Of a DNA stretch of 64,000 nucleotides, positions 1 to 11,284 are shown piece after piece. The position numbers and the translations under genes were made by a program. The stretch's first letter is position 1. Every line of letters starts with the position of its first letter. Source of the stretch: Anastrepha obliqua (lineage: Eukaryota > Arthropoda > Insecta > Diptera > Tephritidae); assembly GCF_027943255.1 (NCBI RefSeq), contig NC_072892.1, forward strand, positions 166,906,792 to 166,970,791, in the 5' to 3' direction. Below the pieces are notes generated by a model. The model saw only the letters and a program-made list of their open reading frames with translations, made no database searches and had not been told where the DNA came from.

Positions 1-583
1 AGAGCTTCTTGGCGAATAAAATAATAAACAAACAGCGCAACTTACTGCATAATTAAGGACGAAGAGAGTAAAAATAATAAAAATTCCGCTTAAAAGGATT
101 GAAACAAGTCTATAATATACTTTGAGTTATGCTAGGCTATGTTAGATTTAGTAGATCTCCCCTATACATAGACTAGAAGCGAATCCATTGTGATACCACC
201 TCTGTTCTCCTCCTCTCCACCTCTCTATTGTGATGTCTCCGTTCTCAAATTGTATTACGAAACCCACTCAGGCTCAAGCCACTGTGCGGGCTCTATGAAT
301 TTTGTCAATGCTTTATTTCAGTCACAGGGGTTTTTTCCCGACGGTCTCTATAGACGAGTGCGTTTGTGTTTCACTATCCTCGAGTCCGCCAAGGTTTGAC
401 CAGCGACTGCCGGTTCTTAGCATGAAGTCTTCTCTTTCCAATGCAGTACTTTTCGCTTTTGTACTCAGTGTAGCCGTAACAGAAAAATACATAGATAACC
501 AACAAAAAATTGCATATGAAACTTGGACGAACTACTACTGGAATTTATAACCACGTAAACGATTTGAAAGTCATTGTCTGAAG
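1..583. other. Unassigned AT-rich DNA with a possible retroelement scrap
   Basis: No gene is recognised. A short stretch near 320-350 resembles a piece near 4650-4670 inside the I-like element (a Q-S-x-G-F-P-D reading in both), so part of this segment may be a decayed non-LTR 5' region. The similarity is too short to be sure. Confidence 0.2.
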
Positions 584-1345
584 ATGAAAAGATTCAAATC
601 CATTATCAAACAAAGCGAAGTTAGGTCTGCCTGCCTTAAAATCAATTTTGACAAGTCGAAGGTGATGAATCTGGCATATGAGATGGATGAGTATGTGGAG
701 ATTGCAGGTAACCCTATCGAAACAGTGGAGGAATTTACTTACCTCGGCAGCAAAGTTGCTCCGAGCGGTGGCTTGGATGTAGACATACGCTCCTGAATCG
801 AAAAGCAGAGGTGGATTCAGGATGTTGTACTCTGTATGACGAAACAACAACATAAGTTCCAGTTTAAAGGTTTGGCTCTTCAAGTCAAATGTGCTGTCAG
901 TACTCTTATACAGTAGCTCTACCTGGAAAATCACCACCGCTATAACCAGTCGCTTACAAGTTTATGTCGACCGCTGTCTAAGGATTGTATTCCGAATTTT
1001 CGGGCCAAAAACGATGCCAAACAAGGAATTGCTGGAAAAGGCAAACATGGAGCTGCTAGAAGTTTGGATAAGAAGACAGAAATATAAGTGGATTGGTCAC
1101 ACTTTACTCAAGGAAGACGGTAACATAGCGAAGAAGGCAATAAAAAAAGGAACCCACTCACAGCAAGAAGAAGAGCGTCTCGCAAACCAAGGGAAACCCT
1201 AAAAAAAATGTGGATCGCGAGACCGCTCAACACGAGTTAAGCTGGAGGCAGGCGAAGGCGCTATCTTGTAAGTGGGCGAGATAGCGCGTAGGTGTTGTTG
1301 GTGCCCTATGTCCCGCTAGGGAATCAAGGAATTAGTGACGATGAT
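584..1345 (+). pseudogene. RTE-like non-LTR retrotransposon fragment, RT C-terminal end and tail
   Basis: The translation at 584-796 contains E-E-F-T-Y-L-G-S-K-V followed by G-G-L-D-V-D-I, the connection seen after the RT palm in RTE-like endonuclease/RT proteins. After a frame break, 891-1202 reads a C-terminal block ending in Y-K-W-I-G-H-T-L, the usual W-x-G-H element of the same proteins. The copy ends near 1335 in a short GATGAT tail, a 3' end typical of RTE-like elements. Catalytic RT motifs are absent, there is at least one frameshift near 800-890, and it is dead. A related fragment lies on the minus strand at 56900-57960. Confidence 0.7.
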
Positions 1346-1439
1346 GATCAAACGAGTGGATTCACATAATAAAACCTTCAATTCTTTTGCACTTTAGGTT
1401 ATTTATTGAAATGGTGTTCACTTACATCCTTTTTTTGGC
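1346..1439. other. Unassigned spacer
   Basis: Short AT-rich stretch between the RTE-like tail and an old SINE fragment. Nothing recognised. Confidence 0.3.
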
Positions 1440-1535
1440 CGAGCTCTTCTTCCAACTTCTGTTGTACGCGTTCATGTTGTTCCACAAATGGAGACACTTA
1501 CAATTTTACACGGTCTCCGAAAGTATCCACTATTT
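1440..1535 (-). repeat. Old SINE fragment (body only, family TephSINE-like)
   Basis: The stretch around TGTTGTTCCACAAATGGAG matches, in the same orientation, the body of the SINE copy at 52798-52991, and is the reverse complement of the body at 22669-22970. The tRNA-like head is missing. It is more diverged than the other copies, so it is probably older. The family label is descriptive only. Confidence 0.6.
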
Positions 1536-2350
1536 GCTGGTATATAAGCACAGATTTCAAAATCGTGGCTAACTGAAAATTAGAGAAACGCAAACTCCCT
1601 CGCTGCAAAGACCGTCGGAAACTACGTCGGTTGGAAATAAAAGCATTGACAAAGTTCATTTTGGTTTTTCATAGGTTTCAAGCTCGAGCTCTTCTCGAAC
1701 GGCGGTATATTAAAAACCATATCTAAGCGAAATATCTAATTTGGGCACATTTGGGCACCGGAAATATTTTTCTGGAACTTTGCAATCCAATAACTCTCGT
1801 ACTAAAAGATAGTTTCATACCCTTTTTGTAAGAGAGGTTGCTAGATTGATAAAATTTCCCTGAGATTTATTTCCCAAAATCATTTCACTTCTCAAAAAAA
1901 TCGGTTTATAAATAAACTAAAATTTGAAAGAAAAGGCGTAAGTAGGTCTTCCAGGCTAACCGGTCCGCAGGAAACGTCTGCGGAACCAAACTATAGATCA
2001 GTGTCTGTAAACAGTTGCCGTCCCGACATTTTGCCACGGTGCTCGCGAAAAGAGGAGTTGGCAGAAGTTATATCAAAAAGCAAAACTGCTACATCTGTGG
2101 ATCGGAAAGCCCGCATGTAACCGTTGCGAAAAGTTGCATCTCCGTGAGTGCTAGCTTGGGGCGGACTTTGGAACGCCCTCATCTTTGGCCAATTTTTCTT
2201 TAAAAATGCTGATGGTGACGCCACTGATAGGAGATTTTTCGGACGGGAAATTGTAGATGGTCTTTTATTCCAGTAGGAAGCTGCCCCATGCTAAAATCTA
2301 TCTATTATGTACCAAGCTCGGTAATCGTGTTATCAATAGTCCTGGTGATG
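1536..2350. other. Unassigned DNA
   Basis: No protein family is recognised. One plus-strand reading near 2080-2130 contains C-Y-I-C-G, a possible relic of a zinc-knuckle protein, but there is no second supporting motif. Confidence 0.2.
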
Positions 2351-2788
2351 TCAGTTAGTCACCTCGAAGCGACGATTTGACACGATTCGATTTGGTTTTA
2401 ATAGAGAATCAGATGCTTTCTTTCCTCCTTCTTCCACATTAAATGTCCACAACATTTGACTATCTTCAATAACCGCTAGGTATTTGGACGATGTCTTAAG
2501 CTTTAGTTCAACTCCTGCAAGCCTCGAAGGTGACCAGTCTGAAGTCTTGTACTTCCTCGTAGAGAATGCTAAGTCCGTTTTATATGGATTTACTTCCAGT
2601 CCGACCAATTCCGTTGACTTGTAGATCTCTCTAGGCCTCCTCGTAAGTATTTCACTCATTGTTTGCGGACACCTACCTGAGATGATAACAGTCAAGTCGT
2701 CAGCATCTACTACCAGGTTTGATCCACTATCCCCAAGTTCGATTACATGGAACATATTTGTATAATGTAAAAGTTCTTTTATATGCAA
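2351..2788 (-). pseudogene. I-like non-LTR reverse transcriptase fragment (palm/thumb)
   Basis: The 145-residue reading contains V-D-A-D-D-L-T-V-I at the RT active-site position. The usual aromatic residue before A-D-D is changed to D. Downstream are G-L-E-V-N-P-x-K-T and a K-Y-L-A-V-I reading (normally K-Y-L-G-V), the order found after the active site in I/LOA/Jockey-type RTs. No endonuclease or RNase H is attached. The reading stays open across the fragment, but it has no proper start and is truncated on both sides. Assignment to the I-like group is from motif style. Confidence 0.7.
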
Positions 2789-2850
2789 ACAAAAGCAGTT
2801 GGATTGAAAGGGAACAATTAACTATTTCATTATTATTTCATGCACTTTAT

Positions 2851-3066
2851 TTAAAAGATGTTTGTACCTCTGGTGCATAATTTCGCACCACTGTCCATCA
2901 TTGGATCCTCTCCAAGCATGAAAACGTCGATAAGCACAAAAAGAAAAATGCAAACTCCGCATCCACATCCACAAAGATGAGTTTGTACGACTAGAAGTAC
3001 AAAGAAAAGTTTCCTAATTACCATAGAAACGGCTGAACAGACAACGAGTCCAAGGGCCAGAGGCAT
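2851..3066 (-). CDS. Candidate small membrane or secreted cysteine-rich peptide (speculative)
   Basis: A 71-codon open frame starts with a hydrophobic N-terminus (M-P-L-A-L-G-L-V-V-C), followed by a second hydrophobic run and a cysteine cluster C-G-C-G-C-G-V-C around residues 32-39. On the minus strand the stop codon is immediately followed by ATAAAG, so an AATAAA-like polyadenylation signal overlaps the end of the frame. Upstream at about 3100-3110 the minus strand reads CTCAGTTCAG, similar to the arthropod initiator TCAGT. No family is recognised and no TE similarity was noticed. A chance ORF in AT-rich DNA remains the default explanation. Confidence 0.2.
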   Translation of the reverse strand: MPLALGLVVCSAVSMVIRKLFFVLLVVQTHLCGCGCGVCIFLFVLIDVFMLGEDPMMDSGAKLCTRGTNIF

Positions 3067-4245
3067 AACAAGAATATTGTCATCTCAACATCGACACACC
3101 CGCTGAACTGAGTGGCTGGCTGGTTGCTTGGATGGTTGGATGGCTGAGTGGCGACAAAGCTTACGGCTCATTCAACACTTTACTCGATTCGCAATTTGCA
3201 TGCGATTGCCGTTGTTTCGAACTTAACGAACCAAATATCAGTATATGGCATGTGAAGGTGAAAAATCGTGTCGTCTCGAACGTGCAACAATTACATGAGC
3301 AATTGGCGAATATGTAAGCAAAAGGAAACTTTTTTTGTTTGTTTGCTTACAAGCGAGAAAAGCATATGAAAGGTACGGCAAGTCTGGGTAAAATCAAACA
3401 AACCACACATGGCTGAAAAGTGTAATCAAAGTTTTATGAAGTCAACTTTAGTGCCGAGTCGCCATTGCCAATTGATTCCTTAACCGCTAACGCTGTTGTT
3501 ATTGTTACATGTAGCTTTGCCGTTGTCGTTGCCATTGGTGCTGGTGCTGGTGTTCATGTTGCTGTGGTCATATGGTGCCGTTGTCGTTGTTGAATCTTCT
3601 GTTTGTCTTTCCAAGCTACACAGTTAAAAGTCGCACATGCAGATTAAGTTACATAGTAAAGTCCATATGCAAGTCTGGATAGGCGATTGTGAGTGTGTGC
3701 ATGTAGCTGACAGCACTTATCGTCCATGAAATTCGCTACATATGCCGGCAATTTCTTCAAATTCTTCAACTGTTTTCCTTTAGCCTGTACTGCCTCCAAA
3801 AATTGTTACCTGACTTAAAAAAAGACAGCGAAATGACCAGTCCATGTCATGTGGCAGTGTGAAAAATAATAGTGAGTGGGTGATTGGCAGCGAAGATGAG
3901 CGTCTAAAATTCGCAAGTTATGCTATTCCATGTTGTCATGCAAGACATGCGAAAATAAGGGCAAGAGATTCACAGTACGATTGAATGGCTGAAGTACAGT
4001 ATACTCTTATCTTTCCAACTACAAAGCTCAAGGTAGCCACTTTGAATTCGTTTTTTATTTGATATTTTCACTTTAAATTCGCCTACTTGATTTTAAATTC
4101 AGGTGTGACCAGTTTATTAATCTTTAGCTCATAATTTTTTATTGTCAGAATGATCACGGCTAGAAAATTGTGTATGGTTGCACGCTTGTATGGCTGTTAT
4201 GTGATTGAAGCCGTGTTTATTTTGAAATCAATTTGACAGTTACCA
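3067..4245. other. Possibly unique intergenic DNA with simple repeats
   Basis: Contains a TGGC/TGGT/TGGA run at 3111-3150 and a GTTGCCGTT-like degenerate trinucleotide run at 3490-3600. No TE protein, TIR or RNA gene is seen. It may be part of the non-repetitive ancestral sequence. Confidence 0.3.
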
Positions 4246-5170
4246 GTGGCCAGTGTTTACAATATCTGCAGCGAGGCATACCGCAAAGTTTTTTCTATTT
4301 ATTTAATTTTTATTTACTGCCTATATAAAAATAATGGCAATGCCTCAAAAAATCCATTCAAATCAAGGTTTCAAGACCGTTGTGCCACTTGTTACTCAAG
4401 GGGATCAACATGTTCCTTTTTGGGTCATGCCGTAACTGACTTTCTGTGGAAGTCAGATCTATTACCTCCACGCGGAGGCCGCTGGCAACAATTGAGCATT
4501 AGACATACGCGCGGTTTGTTCTTCAAATAGGTCATAAGGCCTGTCTGATGTACAATTGACACAGTTAGATCCGACGGAGGGAGTAAACCCTGCTGAAAAG
4601 TACCCCCAACCTAAGGTGTCATGCAACCCGTGCCTATTGGGTGGTTTGCAGTCAGAGGGGTTTCCCGACTGTATTTCTACGGAGCTACCTCGATATCAAG
4701 TCACCTCAGGGTATACACATGACCTCGCCGTGGTATGGGGCGCAGCCATTGTCGACCATTATGTTTCCCCTTCCTTTTTATGAGATTACCATTTCTGCCA
4801 CGGTGGACGGTGATCGTACGAAACAGATGGAGTCTTTTAAAAATCACATAAGCTCTATGGACAAGCAGTCCTTAAATGCAAAGGAAACTATAACTTCCAC
4901 CCCCAAATCTGTATCAAATCAGATTTCTATCAGTACGACGGAAGGTGGGATAACCAAACCTAGTGGAAGTGTCAGTACATCCAAGCCCTTTACGGCTAGC
5001 CCGTTTCGTACGACGGAAGCTGGCGCTGAGAACAAACCTGGCAACAGCAGAAGTGGCAGTACAAAGTTAAGTCAAGAAGTCAAATTCTTGCACCACCAAT
5101 ACCGGAACTAGCCCTGGTAAAGGTGACAAAACCGAGTCGAAAACGGCTGATACCTCCGCAGTAGCACATC
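4246..5170 (+). pseudogene. Degenerate ORF1-like region of an I-like non-LTR element
   Basis: The segment directly precedes the RT/RNase H remains at 5190-6320 on the same strand. The reading at 4641-5111 is low in complexity and rich in Ser, Thr and Lys (repeats such as T-T-E-G-G and T-T-E-A-G), compatible with an ORF1 (gag-like) linker region but lacking a zinc-knuckle that would prove it. The endonuclease and most of the RT that should follow are missing, so an internal deletion lies near 5110-5190. The function is inferred from position only. Confidence 0.35.
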
Positions 5171-6330
5171 CTTCACTGCATGGGTACAAGGAAAGGCGTG
5201 CCCTAGATTTATTCTGCAAATACTCAGCGGCCTGTTCTGCTTTAAGGCACATAGCGAACTCACAATGGAAGACTGTCACACATGGACATTCAACCATCTT
5301 AGACTTCTATACGGATATAACCAGTGATTGTGATTATCACCCTCTCATTCTCTGCTTCGAAAGGAATTTCTTAATGAAAATTCCTTCTAGACTGGAATGA
5401 CTTGAAGAAGATCCATCACTTATCACACCTGTTAAGATCCATAAAGACGGATCTAAAGTGGACAGCGAATCCTTAAAAAAACGGATTACTCTAGTGTTTT
5501 TCAATCGGAAATAAATGCTTTTTATGCAGCCTTAAAATGGTTAGAGATAAACAGAATATCAGCAACAGATATCTGCATTCTATCAGACAGCCAAGCTACC
5601 CTACGGGTCCTGGTTGCATTCCAAATAACATCAAGGAGTCTCTTACATTATCGCCAATCTCTTAATGAGATGGTTAAACAATATCGTATTATCTTATGGT
5701 GGGTTCCAGGCCACAGAGATATACCAGGGAGCTGTAGGGCTGACCAACTTGCAAGAAAAGGTATCTGTATGCCAAACATAAGTAATTTTATGGGGGTACC
5801 TCTGGCAACTTGTAAGCTTCTTATTAAGGACGCACTAATCATTTCTGTAAATCAAACATGGATTAATGTCAATACCTGTGAAATTGCTAGGCAAACATGG
5901 TGAAGACTAAATCTACGTCTGTCCAAGAATATTATAAAATTGAGTAGAACTCAAATTAGGATCTTAATAGGGGCTCTCACAGGACATTGTCTTATAGGAG
6001 ATCACGCAAGGAGTTTAGCCGTTTACATGCATGATTTCTGTGGGATCTGCCGAAATGAGGAGGAGTTGGAATCAATTCAACACCTTTTCTTGCATAAGTC
6101 CGGCTCTAGCCAGAAGCAGGAAGCGATATTTAAAATCCTACTTCTTAATGAATACAGATGAACTATACAATTTTGCTATCAACAACCTTTTACGCTTTGT
6201 CGAAAGCTCAGGATAGTTCAATATGGAAATGGAAATGTAGCTTAGCCCCTGCGACTCACAACGGACCCAGTTAGGGGTATAAGTGGCATCGTTGTTCTTA
6301 TGTGTGATGCGGCCGCCAAACCTAACCTAA
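5171..6330 (+). pseudogene. I-like non-LTR element, RT C-terminus plus RNase H, copy 1
   Basis: The reading begins in the RT C-terminal region (Y-S-A-A-C-S-A-L) and continues into an RNase H domain. All four expected acidic sites can be picked out across frames: K-D-G-S-K near 5450, S-E-I-N-A-F near 5510, I-L-S-D-S-Q-A near 5580 and G-H-R-D-I-P-G with A-D-Q-L-A near 5715-5755. A cysteine/histidine tail (C-G-I-C ... H-L-F) follows at 6035-6095, and a 3' end with CCTAACCTAA at about 6320. Several frameshifts and stops make it a pseudogene. A second copy of this region lies at 33079-34260. RNase H separates this group from Jockey and RTE. Confidence 0.8.
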
Positions 6331-6829
6331 TCTAAAGTTTCATACTTTATTCAAATAAAATTTCAAAACCTTTTTGTTCAAATTATTTCATAAAATATAA
6401 TTCATACCACAACATAAAACATGTAAGGTTGAAGATTTTTAAAAACTTAAACAAAATTCAACTAAATTCCGAAAAATTCATTTTCATCAAAATTTTAAAT
6501 TTTTTAGTTAAAATGTTCAGGTTTACTATAGGTAGGTACATAGTTTATTAGTTCACTCAATTTTTACATAATATCCTGCCAGTTTGAAGAACTCTAAGAT
6601 TCGCGTTGATTTTTATAATTTTTTATTTTTCTTTGTTGACGGTGAAAAACATTTCGAAAGCTTTGTGTTTTTTTTTACATTTTATTACATCTGTCCATGG
6701 ACAATTAGTAATTTTTATAATTTAGGTGGGAGATTAATTGTTACTTGAAATCAGCATTAAATTACTTCCTTCAATAAATACTTACATAGCTGAAATTTAA
6801 TATAATTAGCAACTGTAATATACTTCATT
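6331..6829. other. AT-rich spacer
   Basis: Very AT-rich with many T- and A-runs. No coding, TIR or RNA signal was recognised. Confidence 0.3.
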
Positions 6830-7182
6830 TTAGTTTGTCAAAATAATTTTTGTATCTGCTAGTGATGTTGGTGTGTTTCCCTTTAGTCTTAATTTCTGCG
6901 TTAGCTCCATGTGCGGTATTTCGTATAGCTCTTTGTTCGAATGGGTTAGTAATTTGTGTGTGTGCTTCGTGCTCTATTTCTGAATTGCGTCTTTTATGGG
7001 ATCAATTCTTTTGTCGCGGTGTACCTGTAAGTCTTCATTTGTTATATACCAGGAGGCTTTTACGATAGTCCTTAACATTTTTGATTGAGCCGTTGAATTA
7101 TTTGTATATTTGATTTACATGCTGTCCCCCATAGTTCTATGCCGTATCTCCAGATGGGTATTATCATGGTTTTATATATTAG

Positions 7183-8471
7183 TAATAGGACTATGAATAA
7201 GTTCGTGCGGTTTTTTTCGAAATTTGAAACTTTATTGACGTAAAATGGTTACAAATTTAATATTCATAGTATTGTCCATCGCTTGCTACTACTTTTTCCC
7301 ATCTTTCTGGCAATTCACGGATTCCCTTTGTGAAAAATTCGGTCGGTTTTGCCGCAATCCACGAATCGATCCATTTTTTGACTTCATCGTAATTACGGAA
7401 GTGCTGGTCAGCCAGGCCATGTTGCATCGATCGGAAGAGATAGTAATGGGATGGCGCAAGGTCTGGACTATACGGCGGGTGGGGTAGGACATCCCATTTG
7501 AGCGTTTCTAAGTATGTTTTGACCACTTGTGCAACATGTGGCCGAGCATTGTCATTTTGCAAAATAACTTTGTCGTGTCTATCGGCGTATTGCGGCCGTT
7601 TTTCTCGCAGTGCTCGGCTCGAACGCATCAATTGTCGTCGGTAGACATCCCCCGTAATCGTTTCATTCGGTTTCAGTAGCTCATAATACACAACACCCAG
7701 CTGGTCCCACCAGATACACAGCATAACCTTCAGGCCATGAATATTCTGCGCCGACGTCGATGTTGAAGCATGGCCAGGGTATCCATACGTTGCCCGACGT
7801 TTTGGATTGTCGTAATGGACCCACTTTTCATCGCCAGTCACAATTCGATGCAAAAAACCCTTTCTTTTGTGCCGTTGAAGCAGTTGTTCGCATGCCATAA
7901 AACGGCGTTCAACGTCTCTTGGCTTCAATTCATACGGCACCCAATGGCCTACCTTTCGGATCATTCCCATGGCTTTTAAACGTTTGGAAATGGTTGATTG
8001 ATCAACTCCCAAAGTTTTTGCAACCTCTTCTTGCGTTTGAGCCGGATCTTGATCGAGCAATTCCTCCAATTCGGTATCCATGAACTTTGGCGGCGCACCC
8101 TCGCGTTCTTCGTCTTCCAAGCCAAAATCACCACTTTTAAAGCGTGCAAACCACTTCTGGCACGTTCGCTCAGCTAGAGCATGCTCACCATAAACTTCCA
8201 CCAAGATACGATGACTTTCGGCTGCTTTTTTCTTCATATTAAAATAATGAAGAAGAATTCCCCGCAAAAACACATTATTTGGCACGAAATTCGACATTTT
8301 CAAGTGTGGTAAAAATATTGTTGTTTACGCTTCAAATAAAAAACTTATACTGACGTTTGTGCCTTACGACAGTAGCTCTCCAATGAATGTTTGGAAATGT
8401 GGATCGATGGAATAATAATCAAGTTACGCCATCTGTTGTAAAACCGCACGAACTTATTCATAGTCCTATTA
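7183..8471 (-). mobile_element. Full-length mariner, mauritiana subfamily, with TIRs and TA flanks
   Basis: Inverted repeats start ATAGGACTATGAATAAGTTC at 7185 and, reverse-complemented, at 8469. They extend about 29 bases with no mismatch that I could find. TA dinucleotides flank at 7183-7184 and 8470-8471. The 1285-base length is what mauritiana-type mariners show. The near-identical TIRs and uninterrupted transposase frame suggest a relatively young copy, inserted into an older Jockey element. Confidence 0.93.
7257..8303 (-). CDS. Mariner transposase, full-length frame, third catalytic Asp replaced by His
   Basis: The frame of 348 codons (or 346 from the second Met, M-S-N-F-V-P-N, which matches the family start) covers an N-terminal paired HTH region, the W-V-P-x-E-L linker (residues 121-125) and a DDE domain. 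The first Asp is D158 in T-G-D-E-K-W and the second is D251 in Q-N-D-N-A-R-P-H. The third site, spaced 34 residues on in A-P-S-H-Y-Y-L-F, is H286, encoded by CAT at 7448-7446. Mauritiana-type enzymes need Asp there to bind the catalytic metal, so this protein should bind TIRs but not cut DNA. No stop or frameshift is present. The catalytic loss is inferred from the motif, not tested. Confidence 0.93.
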   Translation of the reverse strand: MKMSNFVPNNVFLRGILLHYFNMKKKAAESHRILVEVYGEHALAERTCQKWFARFKSGDFGLEDEEREGAPPKFMDTELEELLDQDPAQTQEEVAKTLGVDQSTISKRLKAMGMIRKVGHWVPYELKPRDVERRFMACEQLLQRHKRKGFLHRIVTGDEKWVHYDNPKRRATYGYPGHASTSTSAQNIHGLKVMLCIWWDQLGVVYYELLKPNETITGDVYRRQLMRSSRALREKRPQYADRHDKVILQNDNARPHVAQVVKTYLETLKWDVLPHPPYSPDLAPSHYYLFRSMQHGLADQHFRNYDEVKKWIDSWIAAKPTEFFTKGIRELPERWEKVVASDGQYYEY

Positions 8472-9770
8472 GTTTGTTGTATACTAACAGTTTTGAGTCT
8501 TTGTTGAGTAGCCAATACAGTTGCCTGAATCTGTTATTCACTCCGTTCCTGTTTTGGATTATATGGTCCTTCCAGGTCAGTTTTGCGTCAAAGATAATGC
8601 GCAGGTATTTAGCTTTTGCATTTTGAGTGACGAGTGTGTTGTTAATTGTTAGCATACGATGGTCATGTTTACGATTGGTGTATATTACTTGGACCGTTTT
8701 GTCTGTATTTACTTGGATTCCCCATTTTGCAAACCAAGTCAACATTGTGCCAATTAGATTTTGTAGCTTCAATGAAGCGACATTTATATTCCTATCAGAC
8801 GTAATTAATACTGTATCGTCGGCGAAAGTAGCGATTATGCTGCCGTAATTTGGATAGGGAATGACATATGTGTAAATTATATACAACAATGGCCCCAGTA
8901 CGCTGCTTTGTGGTACTACGGCATCCATTTTTAATACCTCCGAGCATTCGTCCTGATGTTTAACATAAAAGTACCGGTCGCTTAGGTAACTTCCCAGTAT
9001 GTACAGTAATATTTGTTTTAACTTAACTTAGGCTTGGGTGTCATACGCTGTCAAAAGCCTTCGCTACGTCGAGATAAGTTGCGACACAGTAGTTTTTCTT
9101 GTCAATTTCATTAATGATTTTGTTAGTTACTCGGTGCACTTGTTGAATGGTCGAATGCTTATGTCGGAATACAAACTGGTGGGAGGGAATTATGTTCTTC
9201 GCTTTTATGATGAGGTCAAAACTAGCATGGATCAAGTTTTCAAATTGTTTTGAAAGAATTGTTACGAGGCTTATAAGTCTATATGATAATGGTTTTCTGG
9301 CGTCTTTATTTGGTTTCGGCAATGCTATTATTTCTGAAACTTTCCATGGAAGGGGAGATATTTTAGCCTAATGGATGAGTTAAAGATGTTTCTTAAGTAT
9401 AATATTCCATCGTCATGTAGCTTTTTTAATATTCGCCCATTGCTTTTGTCATATCCAGGAGACTTTTTGTTGTTTATGACTTTGATTTTCCGTCGAATTT
9501 CGTCCGGAGTTACTCTCTTGATTGGTATGTTGGCTGTCACAGATGTAGCAGGCAGATTATAATTTTGAGTATCGTTTTGATTTTTGAAAGTCCTTTTGAA
9601 GTGTCTGGCGAGCACACTAGCCTTTTCTAGTGGCGTTTTGGTCCATGTGTTGCTTTCATTTAAAATTGCATGTTGGTGAGATGTTGTTTCTTGATCTTCG
9701 ACATTATCCACCAAAGTGAGTAACTGCTGCTTTTTGTTGGGTCTAGGTTGGACAAAAAGTTCTGCATTTT

Positions 9771-10069
9771 TTGTCCTCGAAATCTTTAAGCATTTCTTTA
9801 ACGTTATTTTAAAGCAACTTTAAACTTTATTAATTTCTTATATAATAAAATTTATTAACTTTATATAAAATTAATTTTTACATAAATGTTAAAAAATTAA
9901 GAAATTTTTGTACATAAAATTAATAAAACTTAATAATTATTAAATTAATAAAATTGTATACTCAAAATTTTTATACAAACTTATATAAAAATTTGCTGAA
10001 TTTTTTTACAATTTTTTTTTTAAATTTCATACAAAGATTGAAATTTTAGTTTGCATGATTCTTGTTATA
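9771..10069. other. AT-rich low-complexity DNA
   Basis: Dominated by TTAATAAAATT-like runs at 9830-10030. No gene or TE end is recognised. Confidence 0.4.
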
Positions 10070-10800
10070 AAACATGTGCTGAAAAGTCCCTAACAAAGAT
10101 AACACGTTTTTTTATTCAAATTAGCTCCATTCATCAACGTAGTTTCTCTCATGAACAACGAAACCATTCCAGCGGCGCTCTAACATTTCAGTACCACTTT
10201 TGTAAAACGATTTATCTTTTGCCTCAAAATAGCGAATAGTCTCAGTCTCAGCGATAACCTCTTCATTTGAGCGAAATTTCTTACCGGCGAGCATTTTTTA
10301 GGTCTGCGAACAGCCAATAGCCGTTGGTAGCCAAGTCTGGAGCCACGGTGGCTCCATCCGTTGGAGCAATTCGAAGTTGCATTCATGAAGTTTTGCTATT
10401 GTTTTGATTGAGTTGTGCCACGGTGCGCTGCCTTGATGAAACAAAACAATGAGCAAACGCGGCACCCACTTTGAACAGAGCTCCCTCATTGTCAAATGCT
10501 CATGGAAAATAAAGCCAATACCTTCTTTACGATGCCAGCTAACTGACGCAACTTCACTTTTCGATCATTCAAAACGATTTTGTGGATTTTTTTGATGTTT
10601 TCTGCTGGTACCGCCCTATTTAGACGTCCATTGACTTGGGTATCATTGATGTCTCTACGACAACGTTTGAGGTCAGCAAACTATTATTTTATTGTGGTTT
10701 CTGATGGAGCGGAGTCCCTGCATTTTTCAACTCTTTCTTTTGGAGTAGTGCTTCTTTTTACCAAAAACGACTCGAACCACACGTTCGCCATGACACTGAG
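10070..10800 (-). pseudogene. Internally deleted irritans-type mariner
   Basis: Reading from 10800 downwards, an N-terminal segment contains N-I-K-K-I-H-K-I-V-L-N-D-R-K-V-K, then M-R-E-L-C-S-K-W-V-P-R-L-L. At about 10440 this is joined directly to L-F-H-Q-G-S-A-P, the place of the second catalytic Asp (Q-D-N-A-P in the family, so D is also changed to G). The C-terminal part continues to Y-V-D-E near 10130. The segment carrying the first Asp is lost by the internal deletion. Frameshifts and stops are present. Ends are approximate because no clear TIR pair was found. Confidence 0.75.
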
Positions 10801-11284
10801 ATCTGGAAAAACTTATGGACACTCAAAAAAAGGGAAACATTGTTCAGCAAACTAACTCAAAGTGCGATGAGATGAGCGAAGGATGCGTTATCTTGCTGGA
10901 AAATAGGGTTCTCGCCAGAATGCACATTAAGAAATGGTAGCAATTTTTCCGAAAGAAAGCTTAAGTACTCTTCGAAATTTTTGTGTGCTAACGCGAACTG
11001 AATATTGATCTTTCCAAGTGTTTTTCACAGCTCCGCCCCCTTAAGAGATCTATTGACAAACTTTGTTTTTGATAAATATCAAGGCTCTAACGTAAATATT
11101 TTCAATGGAAAGTCCTACGCACACTGCCACAAAGTTCACACAAAATATTAGAATCTTATCTTACAAATCGGATGTTTATCGTAAGATATAAAAACTACCT
11201 AACTGATGAAGTTTACATTAAAGTCCGCTGGGTCCACTTTTATATGTAATATACACGGCTGACCTTACAACAAACCCGGAAATA
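10801..11284. other. Unassigned DNA
   Basis: The first part may hold the decayed N-terminus of the adjacent mariner (a W-F-E-S-F reading near 10780). Nothing else is recognised. Confidence 0.25.

Larger units (their letters stand above)
6830..9770 (-). pseudogene. Jockey-type non-LTR retrotransposon, RT region, split by a mariner
   Basis: From high to low coordinates, the minus strand gives the RT N-terminal region (9714-9328), a second block ending in L-D-V-A-K-A-F-D-S-V (9322-9041), then the palm with S-V-L-G-P-L-L-Y and T-F-A-D-D-T-V-L (8928-8458). The thumb resumes after the mariner at about 7180 with P-I-W-R-Y-G-I-E-L-W-G. This is the Jockey order, and no RNase H follows. Stops and frameshifts break it between 9041 and 8928 and below 7100. 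The mariner at 7185-8469 sits inside the codons for N-K-L-I-Y-K, so the Jockey copy is older than that insertion. Confidence 0.85.

Noticed and set aside
6310..6330. CCTAACCTAA, similar to the insect telomere repeat
   Set aside because: It is only two units and recurs at the 3' end of I-like copies (34245, 55705), so it is part of the retrotransposon tail, not telomeric DNA.
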